From Chloroflexota bacterium (GTDB lineage Bacteria > Chloroflexota > Anaerolineae > Aggregatilineales > Phototrophicaceae): DNA of 64,000 nt. Position numbers and translations under genes: made by a program. Below, piece after piece: positions 1 through 8,630 of this stretch; within the stretch, counting starts at the first letter, position 1, and each line of letters starts with the position of its first letter. The notes below the pieces were generated by a model. It was not told the origin of the DNA. It searched no databases and saw only the letters and a program-made list of their open reading frames with translations. Where the stretch lies: positions 105,147 through 169,146 of the forward strand of contig JAPOSR010000051.1 in assembly GCA_026709625.1 (NCBI GenBank), in the 5' to 3' direction.

Positions 1-43
1 TCGCACGTTGCCTTTATGCAAGAAAGCTTTGGCCTTTGCGTGA

Positions 44-79
44 CCCCCCCCCGCCCCGCCTCCCCCCCCCCCCCCCCCC
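44..79. repeat. Poly-C low-complexity tract
   Basis: An almost pure cytosine stretch on the plus strand, broken by two G and one T, ending in a run of about 18 C. The first 142 bases of the window contain no supported gene; this tract and two AAGCTT sites (24-29 and 125-130) are the only features I see there. It may be a genuine homopolymer, a decayed copy of the C-rich dispersed element found elsewhere in the window, or an assembly or sequencing artefact. Confidence 0.6.
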
Positions 80-142
80 ACAGCAAGCTAGGGGGGAAGC
101 AAGCTCCATCTGCCTGGCTGCTCTAAGCTTCCTTCCGCGCGG

Positions 143-586
143 CTAGATATCGACGGGTTGCGTGTGTTCGTTGACGTGGATGCGGTAGCTGCCGGCTGCA
201 AATGCGCCGTCCAGTTGGATCGTGTCCTGGTAGGGGCGCAAGATCATCGGGCAGACGATGTCGACAGGCAGCTCGCGGTAGATTTCTACCCGGACAGCGC
301 TGCCCTCGCGTGATTGCGCCACATGCACCGGCAGCTCGCAGCCATCGGGGTGTTCGCCCGCCACATTCAGCGTGACTCGCCTGGGGTCATCTTCGGTCAC
401 GCTGACATCAACACGGAAGATATGGGTCATGACTTTTTCGATTTCGCGCACTTCGTCCCCCTCGCTCGGTTGGGTGGGTATTGTGGTCTTGGCGGCCTGC
501 TGGCTGATTGGCGACTCCGCTCCATGCAGCCCCAGCAAGCCCAGCGCCAGCAGCAGCAGCGCCAACAACATATCGACTCGGAACAC
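143..586 (-). CDS. Small secreted protein, unknown function
   Basis: A 147-residue protein with a hydrophobic N-terminus (MLLALLLLALGLLGLHGAES) that reads as a signal peptide or anchor, so it probably acts outside the membrane. The mature part holds two cysteines (in DGCELPV and DIVCPMI) about 27 residues apart, which could form a disulfide. I do not recognise a named family. The start is GTG, chosen because a strong AGGAGG lies five bases upstream; the alternative ATG five codons in lacks such a site. It follows the 644-1210 gene on the same strand after 57 bases, so the two may be co-transcribed. Confidence 0.7.
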   Translation of the reverse strand: MFRVDMLLALLLLALGLLGLHGAESPISQQAAKTTIPTQPSEGDEVREIEKVMTHIFRVDVSVTEDDPRRVTLNVAGEHPDGCELPVHVAQSREGSAVRVEIYRELPVDIVCPMILRPYQDTIQLDGAFAAGSYRIHVNEHTQPVDI

Positions 587-643
587 AACCGCCTCCTACG
601 CTGCCGCTACAGTATTCTGTACGCAAAGCCCTGCCCGCCAGTT

Positions 644-1210
644 TCATGCCAGCGCGCGCCACTCCCCAGCCTGCAGCTGCCAGACAGCCGGCGCTTCATG
701 CGCGTCATCCCATTCAGTCGGGTGCGGCAGCATAGCCAGGCAATGCGCTTCGCCGGTGAATGCCCCCTTCAGCATGTCTCGCAGGCCAGCGTCGCCGCGC
801 TTGGGTCGCGCCAGCGCCAGCAGCTTGCTCTGCGCCGCGCCCATGTTCAGCCGATTGACTGCCCGCAGCGCGCTTGCTGTTTCGCGCGTGAAATCAATGG
901 CGGCGAAGCAAACTGCCTCCGCCACGAATTGAACGGGCTGTGGCTGGCGTCCGTCCGTTTCGGCTTGGCTTATGCGGCAGACGCGGATATCGCCGGCAGG
1001 CCCCGCCGCGCCGAAGACCGTCCGCCAGTCATCTGTAAAGGCATGGAAGACGCGCGCGTTTTCGTCCCCGCAGCTCGCCAATAGCCGCGCCGCCAGCGCC
1101 TTGATAAAAACCCGTTCTCGCGCTCTCGCCAACGCCGCGGGCGATGTGCCCATGACCAGCGCTCGCAAGGCATCGTGATAGCTGCTGTCCAGGACGCGCT
1201 TGATGTCCAC
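644..1210 (-). CDS. Hypothetical protein (188 aa)
   Basis: An intact reading frame with no signal peptide or membrane segment and a composition typical of a soluble cytoplasmic protein. I recognise no catalytic motif or family. The frame is supported by codon usage like the neighbours and by lying just upstream of the secreted protein at 143-586 on the same strand. The plus-strand frames over the same bases look like shadows. The start ATG at 1210 is the first in frame and has no strong ribosome binding site, so the true start could be slightly further in. Confidence 0.55.
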   Translation of the reverse strand: MDIKRVLDSSYHDALRALVMGTSPAALARARERVFIKALAARLLASCGDENARVFHAFTDDWRTVFGAAGPAGDIRVCRISQAETDGRQPQPVQFVAEAVCFAAIDFTRETASALRAVNRLNMGAAQSKLLALARPKRGDAGLRDMLKGAFTGEAHCLAMLPHPTEWDDAHEAPAVWQLQAGEWRALA

Positions 1211-1317
1211 CTGCGTAGAGCCTGTTTCCAGTTGAAAAATGCGGTTGCAGCGCGCGAGATAGAGACGGAGACCGTATCCCCTTGGATGTCCTTTGTTTTA
1301 AGAGATACCCTGACTAG

Positions 1318-2085
1318 CTAAAACTCCAGCGTCAAGCTGATCGGACAGTGGTCGCTGCCCATGACATCGGCGTGAATCTCGGCAGTGGCGACTCGCTCCA
1401 GCAGGTCGGGCGAGATGAAGAAATAATCGATCCGCCAGCCAACATTTTTCGCGCGCGCCCCACTCCGCAGCGACCACCAGGAGTATGCGCCTTCTTTTTC
1501 GGGATTGCGGTGGCGGTAGATGTCGATGTAGCCCTGTTCCACCACTTTGTCGATCCAGTCGCGCTCTTCGCGCAGGAAGCCCGAAACCTTCGAGTTCGGT
1601 TTGGGGTGCGTCAGGTCAATCTCATTGTGCGCGGTGTTGATGTCGCCGCAAAAGACCACCGACTTGCCCGCCGCCCGCAAGCCATTCGCATAATCGAGAA
1701 AAGCCTCTTTGTATTCCATTTTGTAGCGCAGGCGTTCCGCGCTCGCCTTGCCATTGGGCAGGTAGGTCGTCATCAGGGTGAAGTCGCCATAATCGGCGAT
1801 GATGGTGCGCCCTTCGCTGTCGAACTTCTCGATGCCCAAGCCGATCTGCACATCGCGCGGCTGTGATTTGCTGTACAAGCCGACGCCGCTGTAGCCCTTG
1901 CGTTCGGCGCTCGCCCACCAGCTGCGGTAGCCATCGGGCTGGCGCAATTTGGCCGGGAGCTGTTCAGGGTGCGCCTTGGTCTCTTGCACGGTCAGCACAT
2001 CGGGGGCTTCCGCATGCAGCCAATCGAGAAAGCCTTTGCGATGCGCGGCGCGGATGCCATTGACATTCCAGGAAACTACCTTCAT
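1318..2085 (-). CDS. xth: Exodeoxyribonuclease III (AP endonuclease)
   Basis: A 255-residue member of the endonuclease/exonuclease/phosphatase fold that cleaves abasic sites and acts 3' to 5' in base excision repair. Family motifs occur in order: SWNVNGIRA at the N-terminus, VQETK carrying the metal-binding Glu, TYLPNG in the middle, CGDINTAHNEID with the catalytic Asp/Asn, and GSDHCPISL with the terminal Asp-His pair. The frame extends further upstream, but the start is set at ATG 2085 because GAGGAGGG lies just before it and the product then begins MKVVSWNVNG, as usual for the family. It diverges from the M20 hydrolase at 2203, leaving about 117 bases for both promoters. Confidence 0.93.
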   Translation of the reverse strand: MKVVSWNVNGIRAAHRKGFLDWLHAEAPDVLTVQETKAHPEQLPAKLRQPDGYRSWWASAERKGYSGVGLYSKSQPRDVQIGLGIEKFDSEGRTIIADYGDFTLMTTYLPNGKASAERLRYKMEYKEAFLDYANGLRAAGKSVVFCGDINTAHNEIDLTHPKPNSKVSGFLREERDWIDKVVEQGYIDIYRHRNPEKEGAYSWWSLRSGARAKNVGWRIDYFFISPDLLERVATAEIHADVMGSDHCPISLTLEF

Positions 2086-2202
2086 CGCGCCCTCCTCTAT
2101 GTTGTTCCTTGTATCATTATAGGTCGTAATGGCGCGCCGGTGTAGCCCACAAACGCTACAATGACGCTGCAAGCGAGCGGGTTAACGAGGTATAGACAGA
2201 TT

Positions 2203-3438
2203 ATGACCCACACAATCCATGCAGACCGATTTTTGTCTGACCTGCGCGAATTGGCGCAGATCGGCGCGACGCCCGCTGGCGGTGTATCGCGCCCAGCGCT
2301 GACTGCTGTTGATCGCGAAGCGCGCGAATGGTTTCGCCGCAAAGTTGTCGAAGCCGGGCTGGAGTATGCGGTCGACGGCGCGGGCAATCAGTCCGCCATC
2401 CTGCACAGCGATCCGCCCAGCCCCAAGCGCATCCTGGCTGGCTCGCATCTGGACAGCGTGCCCAATGGCGGACGTTTTGATGGCGCGCTGGGCGTGCTCG
2501 TCGTCCTGGAGGCTTTGCGCGCGCTCAAAGAAAACGACTATAGTCCGCCAGTCTCGATTGAAGCGATCAATTTTACCGATGAAGAAAGCGCCATCATGGG
2601 GTTGATGGGCAGCCGCGCCATGAGCGGACAGCTGTCTGCCAGCGACCTCGCCAGCGCCAGATTACCGCAATCGGAACTCGACAGCCGTCTGGCCGCCGCC
2701 GGCCTCAGCCGCGAATCCATGTTAAGTGCGCGGCGCGATAATGTGCTGGCTTTTGTGGAGCTGCACATTGAACAAGGGACGCGCCTGGAAACCGCGGGCG
2801 TCCCTATCGGAGTCGTCAATGCCATCGTAGGCATCCGCGCGCTGCAAGTGCGGCTTTTTGGCGAGGCGGCGCATGCTGGCACGATGCCGATGCAGCTGCG
2901 GCGCGATGCTTTGTGGGGAGCCGCCCAATTTGTGCTGCGGGCGCGCGAACTGGTCATGCGCCAATTCACGCCGGGCGTCTGCAATGTTGGCATCATTCAC
3001 GCCGAGCCAGGTGCCTACAACATCGTGCCCGCGCAAGTGACCTTCGCGTTGGAATTTCGCCACGGCTCAGAAGCGGAAATGGACAATATGCAAAGCGAAC
3101 TGATGCGCCTGCTGGACGATTGCGCGCGGGACTATGACCTGCGCGCCGAAGTCGAAGCCACGCCGCCGGTTGTCTCTGCGCAGATGGACGAGGCGGTGAT
3201 GCAGGCGATCGAGCGGGCTGCGGACAAGCTGGGCCTGTCACGCCAGCGCATGCTCAGCTTCGCCGGGCACGATACGCAGAATATGGCGCGCATTGCCCCA
3301 TCCGCAATGTACTTCGTGCCGTCTGTGGCGGGCATCAGCCACAATCCCAACGAGCTCACCAGCGATGCCGACTGCGTGAATGGCGCGAACATGATGCTGG
3401 GCACGCTGTTGGAGTTGACAAAACAGTGCCAGCAGTGA
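2203..3438 (+). CDS. M20 amidohydrolase, N-carbamoylase/allantoate amidohydrolase type
   Basis: A 411-residue zinc hydrolase of the M20 carbamoylase branch, which hydrolyses N-carbamoyl amino acids, allantoate, ureidoglycolate or related amides. Visible metal-site motifs are GSHLDSVPNGGRFDGALG, the TDEES pair that supplies general base and bridging ligand, ELHIEQGTRLE, and the late SFAGHDTQNMA His ligand. The central RVRLFGEAAHAGTMPM-like stretch is the dimerisation lid. I chose the ATG at 2203, which gives a product starting MTHTIHADRF; an upstream ATG at 2161 is possible but adds a non-homologous tail. Substrate cannot be assigned from sequence, and no other purine or hydantoin gene lies nearby. 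Confidence 0.85.
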   Translation: MTHTIHADRFLSDLRELAQIGATPAGGVSRPALTAVDREAREWFRRKVVEAGLEYAVDGAGNQSAILHSDPPSPKRILAGSHLDSVPNGGRFDGALGVLVVLEALRALKENDYSPPVSIEAINFTDEESAIMGLMGSRAMSGQLSASDLASARLPQSELDSRLAAAGLSRESMLSARRDNVLAFVELHIEQGTRLETAGVPIGVVNAIVGIRALQVRLFGEAAHAGTMPMQLRRDALWGAAQFVLRARELVMRQFTPGVCNVGIIHAEPGAYNIVPAQVTFALEFRHGSEAEMDNMQSELMRLLDDCARDYDLRAEVEATPPVVSAQMDEAVMQAIERAADKLGLSRQRMLSFAGHDTQNMARIAPSAMYFVPSVAGISHNPNELTSDADCVNGANMMLGTLLELTKQCQQ

Positions 3439-3488
3439 GCTTGGGTCTGTAGAGAATCACATCTGCTGGTGTTGAACGCGCCCGGCGC

Positions 3489-5909
3489 TCAAAATCCGGT
3501 CGGCACCCAGATGTTCTTGACCTCGACCGACTCGCGCAGGAACTCTTCGCCAGCGCCTTGCTGCGCATCGCTCCAGTCGCGCGCTATGCCATAGTTCACC
3601 CAGGCGCGCTTGATATTGTGCCGGCTGCGCGCCTCGACTTGGCGGCTGCCTTCTGCATCGCCAAAGTACCACAGGCTATCGACATCGTCGTGCTCGACCA
3701 AGGTTTTGACCAGGTGGTCGCGGTCGCCCGTGACGATATTGACCACGCCAGCCGGCAGGTCAGAGGTGTCCAGCACCTGGTAGAGATCGGTCGCGCACAG
3801 CGGAAAGCGCTGCGACGGGATACAAACGACCGTATTGCCGCGGGCGATGGCTGGCGCGACCAGCGAGACGAATGCCAGCAGCGGCGCTTCGTTGGGGCAG
3901 GCGATGCCGATGACGCCAACTGGCTCGTGAATCGCCGCGACTAGCCCGCGCAATGTCGTCTCTTGCAGGTTGCCGCCGGCTTTGTCTGCCAGCGCCGCCC
4001 AGTGAAACAGCCGCTCAATCGACAAGGCGACTTCGTCACGAGCAGCCGCCTCGGCAACTTCGGTCATATCGGCGATGCGCCTGGTGAATTCGCCCTGCCG
4101 CGCCGACAGGTTTTCGGCGATGTAGTAGAGAATCTGCGCGCGATTGTGCGGAGAATAACACGCCCAGTCCTTGGCCTTATGCGCCGCTTCGACGGCATTG
4201 CGAATATCTTTGCGGCTGCCATCGCCGACCTGCCCCGCCAGTTGACCCGTTGCCGAAAGCGCCGCGCGCGTATAATTGCCGTCGGGCCGTTTCTGCGCGC
4301 CGCCGATATAGAGCTTGGCTGTCCGGTCTAGCGCAGTCTCGCTTAGCCTGCCCGAAGAGTCGCGCATGGCTGTGGGCGCGGGCGGGGTGTGCGCCCCCCA
4401 GTCGGCCGGCGCATCGCTCAGCTCGGGCCTCGCGCGTTTCTGCCAGCGTGGTCGCAGGTAGGCAAAGAGCCCTTCCTTGCCGCCTTCACGACCAACCCCG
4501 CTCTCGCGATACCCGCCGAATCCCGCCGCCGCGTCAAACAGATTCGCGCTGTTGACCCACACGCTGCCAGCTTTGATGCCACGCGCCGTTTCCAGCGCCA
4601 GGCTGATATTTTCGCTCCATACTGATGCCGCCAAGCCATAGCGCGTGTTGTTGGCCAGTTCAATGGCTTCGGCGGGCGTGCGGAAGCTCATCGCTACCAG
4701 CACGGGCCCGAATATCTCTTCCTGCGCGGTGGCCGCGGCGGCTTCCAGCCCGGTCAGCAGGGTGGGTGGATAAAAGCAGCCTTGCGCAGGCAGGTCGAGG
4801 CTGGGCTGGAATATCGCTGCGCCTTCGCTGATGCCGCGCTGCACCCAGTTGTCGATTGTGGCGCGCTGAACGGGATCGACAACCGCGCCGATATCGATGC
4901 CCTTGTCCAGCGCATCACCCAGCCGCAAATGCGACATCCGCCGCTTCAGCCGCGCCAGAAATGCCTCGGCGATCGTCTCTTGAACCAGCAACCGCGAACC
5001 AGCGCAGCAGACCTCGCCTTGATTAAAAAATATGGCATCGACCAGTCCTTCGACCGCGCCATCCAGATCGGCATCGTCATAGACCACATAAGGTGACTTT
5101 CCGCCGAGCTCCAGCGTGAGTTTGATACCTGTGCCGGCTGTGACGCGCCGAATCTCCCGCCCCGCCGCTGTCGATCCCGTGAAGGCCACCTTGTCTAGAT
5201 CTTTGTGCGCCACCAGCGCAGCGCCCGCTGCATCGCCGCCCGTGAGGATATTGACCACGCCAACCGGCAGGCCGGCTTCGGCGATGATCTCGGCAAACAG
5301 CAGCGCGCTCAATGGCGTATAGGGCGCGGGTTTGATGACCACCGTGTTGCCCATGGCCAGCGCCGGAGCGATCTTCCACGCGAGCATCAACAGCGGGAAG
5401 TTCCAAGGGATGACCTGCCCGACTACGCCCAGCGGCTGATAATCGCGCAAGTCGCTTTCCAGCAGCTGCGCCCAGCCGGCATGATAATAAAAGTGGCGGG
5501 CGGCCAGCGGCACATCGACATCGCGGGCTTCGCGGATCGGCTTGCCATTATCGATGCTTTCCACCACAGCCAGCAGCCGGGCGTGTTTTTGGATGTTGCG
5601 GGCGATGGCGTAGAGATGACGGGCGCGCTGATGCGGGCGCAGCGTCGACCAGCTTGCAAATGCGCTGCGGGCTGCGCAGACGGCGACATCGATGTCGGCG
5701 GGGCTAGCGTCTGCGACTCGCGCCAAAGGCTGCTCGCGCGCTGGGTTGCGCACAGACAGACAGCCGCCAGCCGCAGACGGCAGCCAAGCGTTGTTGATGA
5801 ACAAGCCGAACTGGCGATCATGCGCGTCCAGCCAAGCATCGGCAGCCGCATCAGCTTCAGGCGCGGGTCCGTAAGCCATAGATTGGAAGAGGTCAGCGAC
5901 AGTCAGCAT
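3489..5909 (-). CDS. ALDH16-like double-domain aldehyde dehydrogenase
   Basis: At 806 residues this is far longer than a standard 480-500 residue aldehyde dehydrogenase and contains two ALDH-fold modules. Domain 1 (about 30-490) has a complete active site: IPWNFPL with Asn170, VIKPAP with Lys193, FTGST cofactor loop, LELGGK with Glu267 and NQGEVCCAG with catalytic Cys301. Domain 2 (about 530-806) keeps the fold signature (ACPNEAPLLAF, ARGNTVVCIPS, LPAGVVNIVTGD) but has no GQxC cysteine motif; that position reads AWVNYGIARDW. This intact-plus-degenerate layout matches the ALDH16 family. It converges with the M20 hydrolase. The aldehyde substrate is unknown; NAD(P)-dependent oxidation is inferred from domain 1. 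Confidence 0.88.
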   Translation of the reverse strand: MLTVADLFQSMAYGPAPEADAAADAWLDAHDRQFGLFINNAWLPSAAGGCLSVRNPAREQPLARVADASPADIDVAVCAARSAFASWSTLRPHQRARHLYAIARNIQKHARLLAVVESIDNGKPIREARDVDVPLAARHFYYHAGWAQLLESDLRDYQPLGVVGQVIPWNFPLLMLAWKIAPALAMGNTVVIKPAPYTPLSALLFAEIIAEAGLPVGVVNILTGGDAAGAALVAHKDLDKVAFTGSTAAGREIRRVTAGTGIKLTLELGGKSPYVVYDDADLDGAVEGLVDAIFFNQGEVCCAGSRLLVQETIAEAFLARLKRRMSHLRLGDALDKGIDIGAVVDPVQRATIDNWVQRGISEGAAIFQPSLDLPAQGCFYPPTLLTGLEAAAATAQEEIFGPVLVAMSFRTPAEAIELANNTRYGLAASVWSENISLALETARGIKAGSVWVNSANLFDAAAGFGGYRESGVGREGGKEGLFAYLRPRWQKRARPELSDAPADWGAHTPPAPTAMRDSSGRLSETALDRTAKLYIGGAQKRPDGNYTRAALSATGQLAGQVGDGSRKDIRNAVEAAHKAKDWACYSPHNRAQILYYIAENLSARQGEFTRRIADMTEVAEAAARDEVALSIERLFHWAALADKAGGNLQETTLRGLVAAIHEPVGVIGIACPNEAPLLAFVSLVAPAIARGNTVVCIPSQRFPLCATDLYQVLDTSDLPAGVVNIVTGDRDHLVKTLVEHDDVDSLWYFGDAEGSRQVEARSRHNIKRAWVNYGIARDWSDAQQGAGEEFLRESVEVKNIWVPTGF

Positions 5910-5980
5910 CAGACGAGTACCCTTTTCAACCCATTATAGTTTTGCGGTTGCTTCTTGCCAATTGCTCTGGCGACTGCCGG

Positions 5981-6134
5981 GCGTGGTGAATGCGTGGATA
6001 GGGCAACCATCCCCAGGCACCTTGCCCCCAGAACGAGGGAAGGGGTTTTGCCAGCGCCTCCGCAGCATGGTAGCCCTCCCTCATTTTTGGGGTGGGGGCA
6101 AAGCAACGCTTACCCAGCAAAATCACCACTCCCG
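5981..6134 (-). repeat. Dispersed palindromic intergenic element, copy 1
   Basis: Starts GTGGTGAATGCGTGGATA and ends ATCACCACTCCC, so the ends are inverted repeats. Inside are the family's two paired G/C blocks, AGAACGAGGGAAGGGG and CCTCCCTCATTTTTGGGG, flanking a short GCGCCTCCGCAGC centre. It lies between the ALDH16 start and the cyclophilin gene, in reverse orientation relative to copies 2-5. Confidence 0.8.
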
Positions 6135-6215
6135 CCTGCCCCGACACTACCCCTGCGGCGCTGTGTCTGCTACCCTCTCTCGTTAACCTCGCCCAAACCC
6201 AACAGGAGACCTCCA

Positions 6216-6740
6216 ATGCCCAAGCAATACGCCCGCCCGCCCGCTATGCAGATCAACCCCAAGAAGACCTATTCCGCCACCATGCGCACCAGCAAAGGCG
6301 ACATCGCCATTGACCTGTTTGCCGACCGCGCGCCCCTCACCGTCAACAATTTTGTCTTTTTGGCGAATGATGGCTTCTATGACGGCGTCATCTTTCACCG
6401 CGTGCTAGAGGGCTTCATGGCACAGGGTGGCGACCCGACTGGCAGCGGGCGCGGCGGGCCTGGCTACCGATGGGACGACGAGCCAGCGGCTTTGCAGATT
6501 CGTCATGACGCGCCGGGCACGTTGAGCATGGCAAATGCTGGACCCAACACCAACGGCTCGCAGTTCTTCATCACTTTCGTGCCAACGCCGCACCTGAATG
6601 GCAATCACGCTGTCTTTGGGCGCGTCGCCGATGCCGACAGCCTGCAAGTGCTGCAGAGCTTGCAGCGCATCGACCCGCAGCGCCCGGCCCGCGGCATCAT
6701 CGCCGACCGGATTCTCTCTGTCGATATCGAGGCGAGCTGA
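6216..6740 (+). CDS. Peptidyl-prolyl cis-trans isomerase, cyclophilin type
   Basis: A 174-residue single-domain cyclophilin that catalyses proline isomerisation during protein folding. The family core is present: VNNFVFLANDGFYDGVIFHRV, GFMAQGGDPTGSGRGGPGY with the catalytic Gln, GTLSMANAGPNTNGSQFFIT, and HLNGNHAVFGRV. No signal peptide is present, so it is probably cytoplasmic. A longer frame extends upstream through the dispersed repeat, but the start at ATG 6216 is supported by AGGAG nine bases before it and by where the conserved region begins. Confidence 0.93.
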   Translation: MPKQYARPPAMQINPKKTYSATMRTSKGDIAIDLFADRAPLTVNNFVFLANDGFYDGVIFHRVLEGFMAQGGDPTGSGRGGPGYRWDDEPAALQIRHDAPGTLSMANAGPNTNGSQFFITFVPTPHLNGNHAVFGRVADADSLQVLQSLQRIDPQRPARGIIADRILSVDIEAS

Positions 6741-6799
6741 CTGGCTCGGCAGCGCGTTTCTGCATACACTGGCGCTACGAGCGACTGGACAAATAGCCA

Positions 6800-7228
6800 A
6801 TGATAAACCGCCGCGGCGAGCGCATCGCACAGACTTCTTCTCCGCTGGCAGGCGGCGAAGGCCGTGGCGTGCTGCTGGCGGCGCTGGGAATGATGCTGGT
6901 TGGCTGGGCAGGGCTGGCTGCCTTGGTCGCCACGACCCGCCCGCGCATCGGCGGTGAAATCTGGCTTTTTTTCATCTTGCTGCAGATCGCTGTCACTGGC
7001 AGCGCCATCCCCTTCTTTCGCATGCTCAGCCAATATCTCGCGCCCAGCCGCCCGACATTGACCGGCGTGGTCGTGCGGCGCAGCGTTTTGCTCGGCATCT
7101 TGGCGGTGCTTTGCGCTTGGCTGATGATCCCTCGCTATCTGACTCTGCCGATTGCCTGCATGCTCGCCTTGCTCTTTCTCGTTCTGGAGCTATTTCTGCG
7201 CAGCCGCGAATTGGCGAATGAATCCTGA
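6800..7228 (+). CDS. Four-helix membrane protein, unknown function
   Basis: A 142-residue protein with about four hydrophobic segments: LLAALGMMLVGWAGLAALVA, IWLFFILLQIAVTGSAIPFF, LLGILAVLCAWLMI and ACMLALLFLVLELFL. No catalytic motif is visible. Its last eleven bases overlap the start of selA at 7218, so the two are almost certainly translated from one message. Its job is unknown; the tight coupling to selA and the M24 peptidase points to co-expression rather than to a known partnership. Confidence 0.7.
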   Translation: MINRRGERIAQTSSPLAGGEGRGVLLAALGMMLVGWAGLAALVATTRPRIGGEIWLFFILLQIAVTGSAIPFFRMLSQYLAPSRPTLTGVVVRRSVLLGILAVLCAWLMIPRYLTLPIACMLALLFLVLELFLRSRELANES

Positions 7229-8630
7229 ACGCGCCCGCCTGCGCCACTTGCCAGCCATAGGCGCGCTGCTGTCTGATGATGCTGCCCAAGAATTAATTCA
7301 GCAGCACAGCCGCGACCTGCTTGTGACGGCGCTGCGCGCTGAATTGGCTGCTGCCCGCCAGGCAATTTTGGCAAGCCACGACATCGACACGGTGCCGACC
7401 GCCATCATCCAGCGCGCCGCTGCTGCCCTGTTTCGTCAGCAGCAGCCCAGCCTGCGCCCGGTCATCAACGCGACCGGCGTAATCATTCATACCAACCTGG
7501 GGCGCGCTCCTTTGTCGGTGGCGGCGATTGCTGCCATGCGCGCGGCCGCTATCGGCTACAGCACATTGGAATTCGACCTGCAGAGCGGTGGACGGGGCAG
7601 CCGCCTCGCCCATGCCGCCGCTGCGCTGCGTGACTTGACCGGCGCGGAAGCTGCGCTGGTTGTCAACAACAATGCCGCGGCGCTGGTGCTGATTCTATCT
7701 GCGCTGGCACGCGATAAAGAAGTCATTATCTCGCGCGGACAACTGGTGGAGATTGGGGGCGGCTTTCGCATCCCGGCCATCATGCAGCAGAGCGGCGCGC
7801 GCTTGGTCGAAGTCGGCGCCACCAACCGAACGTCTCTGGACGATTTTGCGGACGCGCTCTCCGACCGCACAGCCATGCTGCTGCGCGCCCACAGCTCCAA
7901 CTTCAAGCAGATTGGCTTTGTTCAACAGCCGGCTTTGTCTGATCTGGCTTCGCTGGCGCAGGAGCGCGGCATGCTGATGGTGGATGACCTGGGCAGCGGC
8001 GCGTTGATCAATACAGCGCAATTTGGGCTGGATTATGAACCGACTGTGCAAGACAGCCTGGCGGCGGGCGTCGACCTGGTCTGCTTCAGCGGCGACAAGC
8101 TGTTGGGCGGGCCGCAAGCGGGCATTATCCTGGGCCGGGACGAGGCGGTCGGGCAGCTACAGGCGCATCCTCTGGCGCGGGCGCTGCGGGTCGACAAGCT
8201 AACCTACGCGGCGCTGCTGGCGACGCTGCAACACTATCGGCGCGGCGAGGCTTTGGCGCGAATCCCCATCTGGCAGATGATTTCGCGCCCACTCGCTGAT
8301 ATTGCCGAGACAGCCCACCGCTGGGCAAAAGCGAGCGGCGGCAGCGTGATAAAAGGCGAGTCGACAGCTGGCGGCGGCAGCTTGCCCGGCGCGACATTGC
8401 CGACCTGGCTGCTGGCTTTGGGCAGCGCAGATCCAGAAGCGCTCAAAGCGGCGCTGCGTCGTGCCGACCCGCCCGTCATCGCGCGCATCGCTGGTGGACA
8501 AGTTTTGCTTGACCCGCGCACAGTCCTGGCCGAGCAAGAGCGCGACCTGCTGCAAACCCTGCAAAGGGCGAGGGCCGACCTCGCCCCTAGAGCCGACTCA
8601 TTAAGCGCCAGGAGCGATTCACAGCTATGA
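7218..8630 (+). CDS. selA: L-seryl-tRNA(Sec) selenium transferase
   Basis: A 470-residue PLP enzyme, normal length for SelA, which converts seryl-tRNA(Sec) to selenocysteinyl-tRNA(Sec) using selenophosphate. Motifs include RPVINATGVIIHTNLGRAPL at the N-terminal side, VVNNNAAALVLIL, SRGQLVEIGGGFRIP, VGATNRT, HSSNFKQIGF, VDDLGSGALI and the PLP-lysine segment FSGDKLLGGPQAG. The start at ATG 7218 overlaps the membrane protein gene; the frame runs further upstream, but the product then lacks family similarity. The stop overlaps the M24 peptidase start by four bases (ATGA). No selB, selD or tRNA-Sec lies in this window, so whether the organism makes selenoproteins cannot be judged here. Confidence 0.9.
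   Translation: MNPERARLRHLPAIGALLSDDAAQELIQQHSRDLLVTALRAELAAARQAILASHDIDTVPTAIIQRAAAALFRQQQPSLRPVINATGVIIHTNLGRAPLSVAAIAAMRAAAIGYSTLEFDLQSGGRGSRLAHAAAALRDLTGAEAALVVNNNAAALVLILSALARDKEVIISRGQLVEIGGGFRIPAIMQQSGARLVEVGATNRTSLDDFADALSDRTAMLLRAHSSNFKQIGFVQQPALSDLASLAQERGMLMVDDLGSGALINTAQFGLDYEPTVQDSLAAGVDLVCFSGDKLLGGPQAGIILGRDEAVGQLQAHPLARALRVDKLTYAALLATLQHYRRGEALARIPIWQMISRPLADIAETAHRWAKASGGSVIKGESTAGGGSLPGATLPTWLLALGSADPEALKAALRRADPPVIARIAGGQVLLDPRTVLAEQERDLLQTLQRARADLAPRADSLSARSDSQL

Noticed and set aside
2161-2202. Upstream ATG of the M20 hydrolase as start
   Set aside because: The 14 extra residues lie in the promoter gap, are not family-like and do not have a better ribosome binding site.
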